This document shows, piece by piece, positions 48,096-57,017 of a stretch of DNA of 61,685 nucleotides (its first letter is position 1; each line of letters begins with the position of its first letter). The DNA comes from Hyphomicrobiales bacterium. GTDB taxonomy: Bacteria; Pseudomonadota; Alphaproteobacteria; Rhizobiales; Rhizobiaceae. Position numbers and translations under genes: made by a program. Below the pieces are notes generated by a model. The model had not been told where the DNA came from. It saw nothing but the letters and a program-made list of their open reading frames with translations, and ran no database searches. Location: positions 1 to 61,685 of the forward strand of contig UCFC01000048.1 of assembly GCA_900471515.1 (NCBI GenBank), in the 5' to 3' direction.

Positions 48096-49106
48096 ATGGC
48101 CATCAGGAAGAAGGACGTGGTGTTAATGGCGACTGTCAGCAGTTTCGAGAACCTGTCGCATCCGACACGCTCCGAACTGCGCCAGTTTGCCGAACTCTTC
48201 ATGCCGCTGTTCCAGGCCTCCTCGGAGGAGGCAAGGCGCCAGGCCGTGGCTGCCCTTTCCCAGTGCGAGAACATGCCGGCCGCCGTCGCGCTCTTCATCG
48301 GCAACCAGCCGATCGAGGTCGCAGCCCCCTTCCTTACCGCCTCCAAGGCAATCAGCGACGACACGCTGATCACCATCGCGCGCACCCATGGCGCGGCGCA
48401 TGTGAAGGCGATCGTCAGCCGCGACGCGCTGTCGCCAAAGGTCATCGACGCGCTGGTGGCCTTGCGCCAGGCCGAGCCGCGCCCCTCGGCCGCAGCCCCC
48501 GCCGAGCCGCCGGCCATGCCGCTTTCGCCCATGCCGGCGGCAACCGAAGCCGACCAGGAGGAGGCACGGCGCCTTGCCGGTGAAGAGGCGCTGCGCGAGC
48601 GCATCCGCGGCCTTGCCGGCCATCTCGGCCGCGATGACGAGGACCGGCTTGGCCTTCGCACGCTCTCTCCCATTCAGGAGGCGCTGCTGGTGCGCTTTGC
48701 CCGCACGCGCGAGGCCACGCATTTCGCCACCGCCCTTGCCGATGCGCTGTCGGCCAGCCGGTGGCTGGCCGAGCGCATCATGCTCGACCTCTCGGGCCAG
48801 CAGCTCGCCACGACCCTGACGAGCCTCGGCATGGGCTTCCTCGATGCCGTCTTCGTGCTGGAAAAGCTCTATCCGCATCTTGGCGAGGTGCAGCACAATG
48901 TCAGCCGCGCCTTCCTCATCCTCGACGCGCTGGACCCGGAAGAGTGCCATGCCCGCGTGGAGGCCTGGCGGCGGGCCGACAGTTATACCTACAATCCGCA
49001 AGGCCCCGCCGCCGCCCAGCCGGCGGCCCAGCCGCAGGCTCCGGCCCACCGCTTCACCCGGCAGGCGCCGCTGCGCGATCTGAAGAGCGTCATCCGGGCG
49101 CGCTGA
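48096..49106 (+). CDS. DUF2336-domain protein
   Basis: A 336-residue cytosolic, helix-rich protein with HEAT-like sequence: SFENLSHPTRSELRQFAELFMPLFQASSEEARRQAVAALSQCENMPAAVALFIGNQPIEVAAPFL near the start, then an Ala/Pro-rich linker and a second helical part. This is the DUF2336 family, well represented in Rhizobiales. The start is uncertain: ATG 48096 or ATG 48126 (MATVSSFENLS), ten codons later. The tail (AAAQPAAQPQAPAH) is disordered. Role unknown. Confidence 0.74.
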   Translation: MAIRKKDVVLMATVSSFENLSHPTRSELRQFAELFMPLFQASSEEARRQAVAALSQCENMPAAVALFIGNQPIEVAAPFLTASKAISDDTLITIARTHGAAHVKAIVSRDALSPKVIDALVALRQAEPRPSAAAPAEPPAMPLSPMPAATEADQEEARRLAGEEALRERIRGLAGHLGRDDEDRLGLRTLSPIQEALLVRFARTREATHFATALADALSASRWLAERIMLDLSGQQLATTLTSLGMGFLDAVFVLEKLYPHLGEVQHNVSRAFLILDALDPEECHARVEAWRRADSYTYNPQGPAAAQPAAQPQAPAHRFTRQAPLRDLKSVIRAR

Positions 49107-49179
49107 ACGCATTTGAGGCGAAAGCGGTGCGCCTTCGATGCTCTAGCGCATTGTTTTCCCTGCAATTCCTGGGACTGCT

Positions 49180-50100
49180 CTAGCCGTTTTGCCGGTCGCG
49201 CCGGTACTGCTGCGGCGCAATGCCGTTGATGCGCTTGAACGCATTGCTGAAAGCGCTTTCCGACCGATAGCCCAGCGAATAGGAAATGGCCGCGATCGGC
49301 TGCGCACCCGAGCGCAGCGCCTTGGCGCCCAGCCGCATGCGCCAGCGCAGCAGGTAGTCGAGCGGCGACATGCCGGCAAGCTTGCGGAACCGCAGCGCGA
49401 AATTGGAGCGCGACATGCCGGCGGCTTCGGCCAGATCCTGCAACCGCCAGTTCCGGGCGGGATCGCCGTGCAGCAGCCGGATCGCCGCGCCGATGCGCCG
49501 GTCGCCCAGGGCCTGCAGCCAGCCTGGCGTTGCCGCCTCCGCCTGATCGAGCCAGACGCGGATGAGCTCGACGAAGAGAAGCTGGGCCAGATGATCGGCT
49601 GCCACCGAGCCGCCGGGGCGCTTCTCGTCCCATTCCTCGCCCAGCCGCGCCAGCAGCCAGCGGATGGTGGCCGCCTGCCGCGACCTGCCGCTGACGAAGA
49701 GGATCGGCGGCAGCGCATCGAGCAGCAGGCCGGCATCGGCATCGTCGAAAGTCACGCGCCCGCCGACCGCAAACAGGCCCTCGCCCGGCAGGTCGGGACG
49801 GATGCAGGCGGTGTGGTCGGGGCCGAACACCTCGGAGGGCGAAACAGGCGGCAGCGACGGGTCGCTGCACAGGACATGCGCGCCGCAATTGACGAGCAGG
49901 AAACAGTCGCCGGCCTCCAGCCGGCGTGCCTGCCCGCCCTCCGAGACGAGATAACAGCCGCCTTCCAGCACGGCATTGAACTTCACCCCATCGGAGGCGA
50001 AGCGGATCGACCAGTCGCCCCTGGCCCGGAGACTGGCCGACAGCAGGCTCCTGGCCGAGAGCAGCGAGAGGACATCGGAAAGAGGGTCGGCAGCCAGCAT
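49180..50100 (-). CDS. AraC-family regulator (cupin_6), copy 1
   Basis: A 306-residue regulator: N-terminal cupin-type sensing domain (DPLSDVLSLLSARSLLSASLRARGDW, RLEAGDCFLLVNCG, about 5-130) and two C-terminal helix-turn-helix motifs (WRLQDLAEAAGMSRSNFALRFRKLAGMSPLDYLLRWRM; ISYSLGYRSESAFSNAFKRINGIAPQQYR). It is divergent from an SDR gene that it probably controls. A paralogous AraC/SDR module is at 54847-56944. Confidence 0.87.
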   Translation of the reverse strand: MLAADPLSDVLSLLSARSLLSASLRARGDWSIRFASDGVKFNAVLEGGCYLVSEGGQARRLEAGDCFLLVNCGAHVLCSDPSLPPVSPSEVFGPDHTACIRPDLPGEGLFAVGGRVTFDDADAGLLLDALPPILFVSGRSRQAATIRWLLARLGEEWDEKRPGGSVAADHLAQLLFVELIRVWLDQAEAATPGWLQALGDRRIGAAIRLLHGDPARNWRLQDLAEAAGMSRSNFALRFRKLAGMSPLDYLLRWRMRLGAKALRSGAQPIAAISYSLGYRSESAFSNAFKRINGIAPQQYRRDRQNG

Positions 50101-50204
50101 TTAGGACGATCACGCAAGCAGATTGGATTTCAGCGCATGGATCATCCTACATCCGATGGTCTAGGTCTAGCCTCGACCACTGACAAAACAGATGCGAGGA
50201 TTTG

Positions 50205-51176
50205 ATGCCGACATCCCAATATCCCCTTCCCTCCGGGTTCAGCCGCGCAACGACGGCAGCAGAAGCGCTCGGCCATGCCGATCTCACCGGCAGGCTTGCC
50301 GTCGTCACCGGCGGTTATGCCGGCCTCGGCCTGGAGACGGTGCGCGTGCTGTCGAAGGCCGGGGCGTCGATCGTCGTGCCGGCGCGCGATACCGCCAAGG
50401 CCGAAGCGGCGCTCAAGGGCCTGCCGCGGATCGAGATCCGCCCGCTCGACCTTGCCGACCCGGCTTCGATCGATGCTTTCGGGCAGGAATTTGCCGCCAG
50501 CGGCCGGCCGCTCGATCTTTTCATCGGCAATGCCGGCGTCATGGCCACACCGCTTGCCCATGACGGCAGAGGCTTCGAGCGGCAGTTCGCGACCAACCAT
50601 CTCGGCCATTTCCAGCTTGCCGCATGGCTCTGGCCGGCGCTGAAACGCGCCGGCAATGCCCGCGTCGTGGCGCTGTCGTCGGGCGCGCATCGCTTCTCGG
50701 CCATCGATTTCGACGATCCGAACTACCGGCACCGCCCCTATGACGCCTGGAAGGCCTACGGCCAGTCGAAGACCGCCAACGCGCTCTTCGCGCTCGAACT
50801 CGACCGGCGCGGGGCAGAACACGGCGTGCGCGCCTTCTCGGTTCACCCCGGCTCGATCAGGACGGAACTGACCCGCTACGTCTCGGACGCGGATATGGAG
50901 GCGATCGGCTTCCGCGATGCCGACGGCAATATCCCGGCGCATATCGCCGCCCTCTTCAAGACGATCGAACAGGGTGCGGCGACCACGGTCTGGTGCGCGA
51001 CGAGCCGCCAGCTCGACGGCATGGGCGGCGTCTATTGCGAGGATTGCGACATTGCCGAAGCGCTGCCGGCCGACACGAAGGAGCTGCGCGGCGTCATGCC
51101 CTGGGCGATGGACACCGAGGCGGCCGCGCGGCTCTGGACGCTCAGCGAAAGGCTGCTCGGCATCACCTTCGCATGA
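50205..51176 (+). CDS. Retinol-dehydrogenase-like SDR, copy 1
   Basis: A 323-residue SDR: VVTGGYAGLGLETVRVL (cofactor loop), GNAGVMATPL, the YGQSKTANALF catalytic site with Y-x-x-x-K, and HPGSIRTEL. It resembles retinol dehydrogenase/light-dependent-type SDRs. GAGGA lies upstream of ATG 50205. It shares end motifs with the SDR at 54847, such as GMGGVYCE-x-CDIA. Likely controlled by the divergent AraC protein. The 3' end overlaps the ABC-F gene by 14 bp. Confidence 0.85.
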   Translation: MPTSQYPLPSGFSRATTAAEALGHADLTGRLAVVTGGYAGLGLETVRVLSKAGASIVVPARDTAKAEAALKGLPRIEIRPLDLADPASIDAFGQEFAASGRPLDLFIGNAGVMATPLAHDGRGFERQFATNHLGHFQLAAWLWPALKRAGNARVVALSSGAHRFSAIDFDDPNYRHRPYDAWKAYGQSKTANALFALELDRRGAEHGVRAFSVHPGSIRTELTRYVSDADMEAIGFRDADGNIPAHIAALFKTIEQGAATTVWCATSRQLDGMGGVYCEDCDIAEALPADTKELRGVMPWAMDTEAAARLWTLSERLLGITFA

Positions 51177-52785
51177 GCCTTTCCCGGTCGGATCGAAGCA
51201 CCCGGCCGGGCAGTTCCAGCCGGCGCGTGATGCCGACCATGTCCAGGAACACCTCGTCATGGCTGACGATCAGCAGCGCGCCGTCGTAGGCCGTGAGACC
51301 GGCTTCGACGGCGGCGACGGAATCGATGTCGAGGTGGTTGGTCGGCTCGTCGAGGATCAGCAATGACGGCGGTGTCGCGCCGCCGAGAACGCAGGCAAGG
51401 CCGGCGCGCAGAAGCTGGCCGCCTGACAGGGTCGAGACGATCTGCAGCGCCGCATCGGCCCGGAACATGAAGCGGGCAAGTGCGGCGCGGCAGGCATTCT
51501 CATCCGATTGCGGGTTCAGACGCCGGAAATTGTCGCGGATCGAGGCAGCGGGATCGAGCAGGCTGACGCGCTGGTCGAGCATGGAGACGGAGGCCAGCAC
51601 ATGGACCGCTCCCTCCCACGGCTGCAGATCGCCCGAAACGAGCGCAAGCAGCGTCGTCTTGCCCGAGCCGTTGGGGCCGGTCAGGGCGATGCGCTCGGGG
51701 CCGGATATATCGAAGGAGAGTTTGCGGATGACGGGCTCGCCCGCCGTGTAGCCGGCCGTGACGGCATCGATCTTCAGCACGGTCCGCGCCAGCGGCAGGC
51801 CGGTCGACGGCAGCCTGACGGAGAGCGGCTGCAGGACCTCGATGCGCCTGCGCGCCTCCTCGGCATCGGCGAGCGCCTGCGCGCGCCGCCGCTCGGCAAG
51901 TCGGGCATTCTCGCCGCTGGTATTCTCCGCCTGCCGTTTCAGGCCGCCGGCGACGATGCGCGGCATGTCGCCCCGCGCCGCCTTCCTCTTGCCGGCGCTG
52001 TCCTTGCGGGCCTTGCGCTCGGCCGTCTCCTGGGCACTGCGGGCCACGTCCGCCACGCGTTTCCTGGCATCGGCCAGATCGTGCTCGGCGGCGGCAAGCT
52101 CCAGCGCCTTGCGGGCGCGGTAGTCGCTCCAGTTTCCGCCGTAGCGGGTGGCGCCGAGCGTCGTCAGCTCGACAATGGCGTCCATCGTCTCCAGGAGCTC
52201 CCGGTCATGGCTGACGACGAGCGCACCCTGGCGCCAGCCGCCGAGAAGCGAAATCACCGCCTGGCGCCCGTCCCGGTCCAGATTGTTGGTCGGCTCGTCG
52301 AGGATGAGGAAATCCGGCTCCTCGAAGATCAGGGCGGCAAGGGCTGCGCGGGTGCGCTGGCCGCCGGATAGCGCGGCCAGCAGCGTCTGCGGACCGGCGG
52401 CAAGGCCCGATCGTTCCAGCGCGGCCGCGACGCGGGCTTCGAGCGTCCAGTCGGCAGCCGCAAGCTCGTCGGCGCTCGCCTGCCCGCTTTCGGCGCGCGC
52501 GAGAACGGCAAGCGCCTGCGTGGCGCCGAAGAGATCGGCAACGGTCTCGTCCGGCCGGACCTGCACGCTCTGGCGCAGGATACCGATCGTGCCGCTGACG
52601 GCAACGGAGCCCGTCTGCGGCTGCAGCTCGCCGGCGATCAGCTGCAACAGCGTGCTCTTGCCGACGCCGTTGCGGCCGACGAGGCCGGTGCGCTCGGCGC
52701 CGAAGCTCAGGTCGATATTGGAGAAAAGCGGCCGGCCGTCAGGCGTGGACCACGAAAGATCGGAAAGGGTAACGGATGCAGGCAT
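51163..52785 (-). CDS. ABC-F family ATPase (antibiotic-resistance-like group)
   Basis: A 540-residue twin-ATPase protein with no membrane segment: Walker A GRNGVGKST and GPNGSGKTT; signatures LSGGQRTRAALAALI and LSGGQLLRAGLACVL; Walker B FLILDEPTNNLD and LLILDEPTNHLD. The interdomain linker is long and basic (RKARKDSAGKRKAARGDMPRIV). ABC-F proteins protect or assist ribosomes. ATG 52785 has GGGGA at six bases. A short translatable ORF overlaps its start (52739-52837), as in attenuator-controlled ABC-F genes. Confidence 0.88.
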   Translation of the reverse strand: MPASVTLSDLSWSTPDGRPLFSNIDLSFGAERTGLVGRNGVGKSTLLQLIAGELQPQTGSVAVSGTIGILRQSVQVRPDETVADLFGATQALAVLARAESGQASADELAAADWTLEARVAAALERSGLAAGPQTLLAALSGGQRTRAALAALIFEEPDFLILDEPTNNLDRDGRQAVISLLGGWRQGALVVSHDRELLETMDAIVELTTLGATRYGGNWSDYRARKALELAAAEHDLADARKRVADVARSAQETAERKARKDSAGKRKAARGDMPRIVAGGLKRQAENTSGENARLAERRRAQALADAEEARRRIEVLQPLSVRLPSTGLPLARTVLKIDAVTAGYTAGEPVIRKLSFDISGPERIALTGPNGSGKTTLLALVSGDLQPWEGAVHVLASVSMLDQRVSLLDPAASIRDNFRRLNPQSDENACRAALARFMFRADAALQIVSTLSGGQLLRAGLACVLGGATPPSLLILDEPTNHLDIDSVAAVEAGLTAYDGALLIVSHDEVFLDMVGITRRLELPGRVLRSDRERLMRR

Positions 52786-52837
52786 GGAAATCCCCGATGG
52801 CAAGGCAAATTGGCGTTGCGATCAGGTTCGTATCCAT
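52739..52837 (-). CDS. Possible leader peptide ORF before the ABC-F gene (32 aa)
   Basis: ATG 52837 with AGGA upstream opens a 32-codon ORF (MDTNLIATPICLAIGDF at the start) that overlaps the ABC-F start in another frame. Several ABC-F genes in other bacteria use leader peptides for attenuation. Here this is only a plausible reading. Confidence 0.3.
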   Translation of the reverse strand: MDTNLIATPICLAIGDFHACIRYPFRSFVVHA

Positions 52838-52907
52838 GGAGCACCGTCCTGCTGGTATTGCGGATGGCGGCAAAATAGCCGGGAACCGGCGCCGATTCAA
52901 GGCGGGG

Positions 52908-53246
52908 TCAGCCGGCGAGCGGAATGAGGTCCGAGATCTCGTCCGCTTCCAGCTCGACGATCCAGAGATCGGGATCGAACTTGCGCTCGCGCTCCAGCAT
53001 CTCGCGCACGCTGTCGGGCTCGGCGCGTTCCAGCCTGATTTCGAACAGGCGCTCGCCGCTGCTCTGCTCGTCGAAGAAACTCTGCGGGGCCGGCGCATAG
53101 AGGGTTTCGAGCCCGTCGCGGAAGCGCTGGCGGATGAAGATGGCGCCGGCTTCCTCCGCGCCCTTCTTCTCCACGGCGGCAAAATCGCCCGCCGAGAAGA
53201 CCCTGCGGACAAGAGCGGAAACGTAGATATCGGCGCGCAATCTCAT
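52908..53246 (-). CDS. DUF1491-family protein
   Basis: A 112-residue cytosolic protein: MRLRADIYVSALVRRVFSAGDFAAVEKKGAEEAGAIFIRQRF then LFEIRLERAEPDSVREMLERERKFDPDLWIVELEAD. This is the DUF1491 family, widespread in Rhizobiales, often encoded near peptidoglycan-binding genes. Function unknown. It is 37 bp from the chemotaxis transducer. Confidence 0.8.
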   Translation of the reverse strand: MRLRADIYVSALVRRVFSAGDFAAVEKKGAEEAGAIFIRQRFRDGLETLYAPAPQSFFDEQSSGERLFEIRLERAEPDSVREMLERERKFDPDLWIVELEADEISDLIPLAG

Positions 53247-53283
53247 CGGCGCGGTATAGACCGCGCGGCCGGTGGCGGCAACG

Positions 53284-54732
53284 CTATACCTTCACCGCCA
53301 GCCGCAGCCCGCCCCAATGCCGGCCGCCGACGGTGATCGGGGCGGAAATATCCTTCATCATGACGAAATTGCCGCCGCCCATGTCCCGCCGGTAGGTCTG
53401 GACGAGAAAGGGCGCGGTGCTCCTGCCGGCGGCAAGGCCGACGCGATCGTTGAAGATGCGGCGATTGCGGCAGTTGGCCGTGTTCCAGACCGTATCGCCC
53501 GGCCGCTGCGGCTCGGAGAACTTGCGGTTATGGGTCGGCAGGTAGCCGTTTTCGTCGACGGCGGCGCAGAAGGCGATGCGCTCGTGCGAAGCGGCGACCG
53601 GCTCCTGGATCGGCGGCAGAAGGCGGTCGGCAAGTTCGGTGAAGGGGGCCATCATCTGCACCGGGTCGGTGCCCGGTATCGGCTGGTACTGGCGACTGAA
53701 CAGGCTCTCCATGCCGATCGCGCCTTCTGCGACGGCCCGTTCCAGAACGGAGGATATCTGGCCGGCGACGGATTGGGCCTGCTCGATCCAGTGGCGGTCG
53801 GCAGTCTCGACGCCGGCGCTCGCGGTCAGCTGGATCAGCGTTTCCGACAGGCCGACGACGCTCTCGACGCGTTTTGCCGCCTGCTGCAGCCGGCCGTTGG
53901 AATCCAGCACCTCGGCGGACATTTCGCCGAGCGTGGCGACGAAGCCGGCGCAATCGCGGTCCACCGCCTCGGTCGTATTGGCCATGACGGCGGAGGAATC
54001 GAGGATGCGGGTGATGACATGCTCCATGCTTTCGAAGGCGCCGCGCATGGCCTCGGACTTTTCGCTGACGCCGGCAGCGCTCTTGCGCGCCCCGCCGCCG
54101 ACGGCCGAGAGACGGTCGATCTTGACGCGAAGCTGCTCCAGCGTTTCCTGAATGGAGCCGGTCGCCTTGGAGGTCTGCAGCGACAGGGCGCGGATCTCGG
54201 AGGCGACGACGGCAAAGCCCTTGCCCGCCTCGCCGGCACGGGCGGCCTCGATCGCGGCGTTGAGCGCCAGAAGATTGGTCTGGCGGGCGATGGTGCCGAT
54301 TTCGGCGGCCACCTTGTCCACGTCGGTCAGCGAACGGGAGAAGCCGGCAATTTCCGTGCTGATCTCGTCCGAAGACTGGACCATGTGCCGGATTTCCTCG
54401 ACCGAGCCGGTGAGCCGATCGGCCGATTCCTTCAGCATGAGCCGCGCCTGCGTGGCGGTGCTGTCGGTCTCGCGCAGCGAAACGGCGACGGAGCGGTTGG
54501 TTTCGGCGATGGAAAGGGCCGTGCGGGTGACGTCGTCGAAGGCGGCGGCATGGCGGGCCGACATCGCCGCCATGTCCTGGATGGCGCCGGCTATGTCGAC
54601 GAGGTCGACGCCGAGCGTGGAGGCCTCTTCGGCAAGGCGCGAGAGGATATGGCGCAGCGCCGCGCGATCCGGCCCATCCGGCTCCTCGGCCGCATTTGCG
54701 GCATTCTCCCCCACCGCCTTCAACGCCTGCAT
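53284..54732 (-). CDS. Soluble methyl-accepting chemotaxis protein
   Basis: A 482-residue transducer without membrane segments. The N-terminal coiled coil is followed by the signalling hairpin tip EIGTIARQTNLLALNAAIEAARAGEAGKGFAVVASEIRALSLQTSKATGSI (about 145-195). A C-terminal sensor-like domain at about 385-482 (FCAAVDENGYLPTHNRKFS, NRRIFNDRVGL, YRRDMGGGNFVMMKDISAPI, HWGGLRLA) recurs in cytosolic rhizobial transducers. It would relay a cytosolic signal to CheA. A near-match CtrA site lies at 54779-54793 upstream. Confidence 0.87.
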   Translation of the reverse strand: MQALKAVGENAANAAEEPDGPDRAALRHILSRLAEEASTLGVDLVDIAGAIQDMAAMSARHAAAFDDVTRTALSIAETNRSVAVSLRETDSTATQARLMLKESADRLTGSVEEIRHMVQSSDEISTEIAGFSRSLTDVDKVAAEIGTIARQTNLLALNAAIEAARAGEAGKGFAVVASEIRALSLQTSKATGSIQETLEQLRVKIDRLSAVGGGARKSAAGVSEKSEAMRGAFESMEHVITRILDSSAVMANTTEAVDRDCAGFVATLGEMSAEVLDSNGRLQQAAKRVESVVGLSETLIQLTASAGVETADRHWIEQAQSVAGQISSVLERAVAEGAIGMESLFSRQYQPIPGTDPVQMMAPFTELADRLLPPIQEPVAASHERIAFCAAVDENGYLPTHNRKFSEPQRPGDTVWNTANCRNRRIFNDRVGLAAGRSTAPFLVQTYRRDMGGGNFVMMKDISAPITVGGRHWGGLRLAVKV

Positions 54733-54778
54733 GATCGAGCTCCCCCAAGCTACATTAGGGAAGCTTCAGACAACGTGG

Positions 54779-54793
54779 TTAACAATTGGCTAA
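54779..54793 (-). promoter_or_regulatory. CtrA-like site upstream of the chemotaxis gene
   Basis: TTAACAATTGGCTAA is TTAA-N7-CTAA, one mismatch from the full CtrA box, 47-61 bp upstream of the transducer start. Motility genes are typical CtrA targets. Confidence 0.4.
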
Positions 54794-54846
54794 GAATGTC
54801 GCGGCTTATACTTAGGTCGCATGGCCGCCATGCTTCGGCTGTTTCT

Positions 54847-55821
54847 TCAGCTCGGCGTCAGGCCCGTCAGTCTTTCGCTCATCTGCCAGAGCCGTTCGGC
54901 AAGCTCCGGGTCGGTCGCCCAGGGGCGCACGCCGAGCATCGCGTCGGAATCGGCGGGCACGGCCGTCGCGATATCGCAGTTTTCGCAATAGACGCCGCCC
55001 ATGCCTTCGAGCTTTTCGCTGACGGCGCACCAGATGGTGGTCGCCGCTCCCTGGGCGATGGTCTTCTTGTTGTTCTCGGGGTCGATGACCGGGTTGCCGT
55101 CGGCATCGACAAAGCCCGTCGACTGCAGATATTCGCGCGACTGGTGGCGGACGAGATCGGTCGTGACGATGCCGCCCGGATGCAGCGAGAAGGCGCGCAC
55201 GCCCTCCCTCGCCCCCAGAGCGTCCAGGGAGACGGCAAAGAGCGCATTGGCCGTCTTCGACTGGCCGTAGGCCGTATAGGGCTGGTATTGCCGGTTCTCG
55301 AACATCGGATCGTCGAAATCGACGCCGGCGCGGATATGGCCGCGCGAGGACACGGCGACGACGCGGGCGCCTTCCGCCTTCACCAGCGCCGGCCAGAGGC
55401 GGGCGGCAAGCTGGAAATGGCCGAGATGGTTGGTGGAAAACTGCGATTCGTAGCCGCGGCTGTCGCGCGTCAGCAGATTGGCCATGACGGCGGCATTGTT
55501 GATGAGCAAATGCAGCGGCTCGCCCCCTTCCAGGAAACGGTCGGCGAAATCGTCGATCGTGTCGGGGTCCATCAGGTCCATATAATCGAGTTTCAGACCC
55601 GGAACGATTTCGGCGGCCGCCCGCGCCTTCTCGATATTGCGGGCGGGAACGATGACCTTGGCGCCGGCGGCCAGCAATACACGGGCAGTTTCGAGGCCGA
55701 GGCCGGCATAACCGCCGGTGACGATCGCCACCTTGCCGGAAAGATCGTGGCCGGCAATCACCTCTTGCGCCGTGGACGCTGCGCCGAAGCCGGAGCCGAT
55801 GGGAGCCTGGGGAGTGGACAT
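54847..55821 (-). CDS. Retinol-dehydrogenase-like SDR, copy 2
   Basis: A 324-residue SDR: IVTGGYAGLGLETARVL, NNAAVMANLL, YGQSKTANALF (Y-x-x-x-K), HPGGIVTTDLVRH, and the shared tail GMGGVYCENCDIA. It is close to the copy at 50205, so the two are paralogues. It is divergent from an AraC regulator on the other side of a short intergenic region. The substrate is unknown. Confidence 0.86.
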   Translation of the reverse strand: MSTPQAPIGSGFGAASTAQEVIAGHDLSGKVAIVTGGYAGLGLETARVLLAAGAKVIVPARNIEKARAAAEIVPGLKLDYMDLMDPDTIDDFADRFLEGGEPLHLLINNAAVMANLLTRDSRGYESQFSTNHLGHFQLAARLWPALVKAEGARVVAVSSRGHIRAGVDFDDPMFENRQYQPYTAYGQSKTANALFAVSLDALGAREGVRAFSLHPGGIVTTDLVRHQSREYLQSTGFVDADGNPVIDPENNKKTIAQGAATTIWCAVSEKLEGMGGVYCENCDIATAVPADSDAMLGVRPWATDPELAERLWQMSERLTGLTPS

Positions 55822-55915
55822 GGACTGTCTCCTTTTCTGTCTGGAGAAGATCTATGTCCGGCAGGTGGGATTCTGAATGCTTGTAAATCCCGATTTCTTG
55901 CGCCATCGTACAAAG

Positions 55916-56944
55916 ATGACAAGCGATCCGCTCTCCGAAATGCTCAGCCTGCTCGACGCCCGCTGCCTGATGGCCGGCGGGCTGATTGCCGGCGGCGCCT
56001 GGGCGCTCGCCTTCCCGCAGCCGAACCGCATCAAGATCAGCGCCGTCGCCAAGGGGCGCTGCTGGCTGGCGCTCGACAATGGCAGCGCGCCGATCCTGCT
56101 CGAAGCGGGCGACGTGATATTGCTGAACGGCAAGCATTCCTTCGTGCTGGCAACGGATCTGGCGCTGACGCCCACCGACGCCGTGACCGCCTTCCGGGAA
56201 AAGAGGGTCAACGGCATGGCGCGCCACGGCACGGGCGAGGATTTCCTCTATATCGGCGGGCATATCGCGCTCGGGCCGACCGGCATGGAGCTGCTGCTCG
56301 ACGTGCTGCCGCCGGTCATCCATGTGCGGGCAGCCCTTGCGGAAGCCGGCGTGCTGCGCTGGCTGCTCGACCAGCTGGTGCGGGAAATGGCGGCGGGCAA
56401 GCCGGGCGCGTTGCTGGCCTCGGCCCAGCTTTCGCAGCTCATCTTCGTGCAGGTGCTGCGCGCCCATATCATGACGTCGGAGCCCTTGACGGTCGGCTGG
56501 CTGCGCGCCTTCGGCGACGAGAAGATCGCGCCGGCGCTGAGGCTGATGCATTCGGACCCGGCGCATGACTGGCAGCTGGGAGAGCTTGCGAAATCGGCCG
56601 GCATGTCGCGCACCAGTTTTGCGCTGCGCTTCAAGACAGTCGCCGGCGTCGCCCCGCTGACCTATCTCACCGCCTGGCGCATGCGGCTGGCCGAGCGCGC
56701 CCTGCGCGAGGGCTCCATGCCCGTCTCCTCGCTGGCGCTTTCGCTCGGCTACACTTCGGAAAGCGCCTTCAGCAACGCCTTCAAGCGCGTGACCGGCGTC
56801 GCGCCGAAGCGCTACCGGACCTCGGCCGCCATCGATATCGGGCCGATCGAAGAAGTGGTCGATGTCGAAGGGCGGGCGCCGACGGCAGATTACCGGCCGC
56901 CGCGGCCAGCTGCCGCTTCGCCGGGCGCGGCACGGCAGGGCTGA
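55916..56944 (+). CDS. AraC-family regulator (cupin_6), copy 2
   Basis: A 342-residue paralogue of the 49180 regulator: DPLSEMLSLLDARCLMAGGLIAGGAW at the N-terminus, the cupin domain (LLEAGDVILLNGKHSFVL), and helix-turn-helix motifs (WQLGELAKSAGMSRTSFALRFKTVAGVAPLTYLTAWRM; LSLGYTSESAFSNAFKRVTGVAPKRYR). It has an extra C-terminal tail (IGPIEEVVDVEGRAPTADYR). ATG 55916 matches the paralogue start; the frame also opens at 55877. It probably controls the divergent SDR. Confidence 0.83.
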   Translation: MTSDPLSEMLSLLDARCLMAGGLIAGGAWALAFPQPNRIKISAVAKGRCWLALDNGSAPILLEAGDVILLNGKHSFVLATDLALTPTDAVTAFREKRVNGMARHGTGEDFLYIGGHIALGPTGMELLLDVLPPVIHVRAALAEAGVLRWLLDQLVREMAAGKPGALLASAQLSQLIFVQVLRAHIMTSEPLTVGWLRAFGDEKIAPALRLMHSDPAHDWQLGELAKSAGMSRTSFALRFKTVAGVAPLTYLTAWRMRLAERALREGSMPVSSLALSLGYTSESAFSNAFKRVTGVAPKRYRTSAAIDIGPIEEVVDVEGRAPTADYRPPRPAAASPGAARQG

Positions 56945-57017
56945 GCCGGCAGCGCCCGGCGCCATCGACGGCAAACGGGCGTTGCCGCAACGACGGGACG
57001 GTTTGCAGAGCCGCCGC

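Noticed and set aside
53272..56568. 1,098-codon plus-strand open frame
   Set aside because: It runs antisense to the chemotaxis and SDR genes and out of frame with AraC, and its residues are Arg/Gly/Ala-rich as expected of a GC-driven shadow. The minus-strand genes have clear domains.
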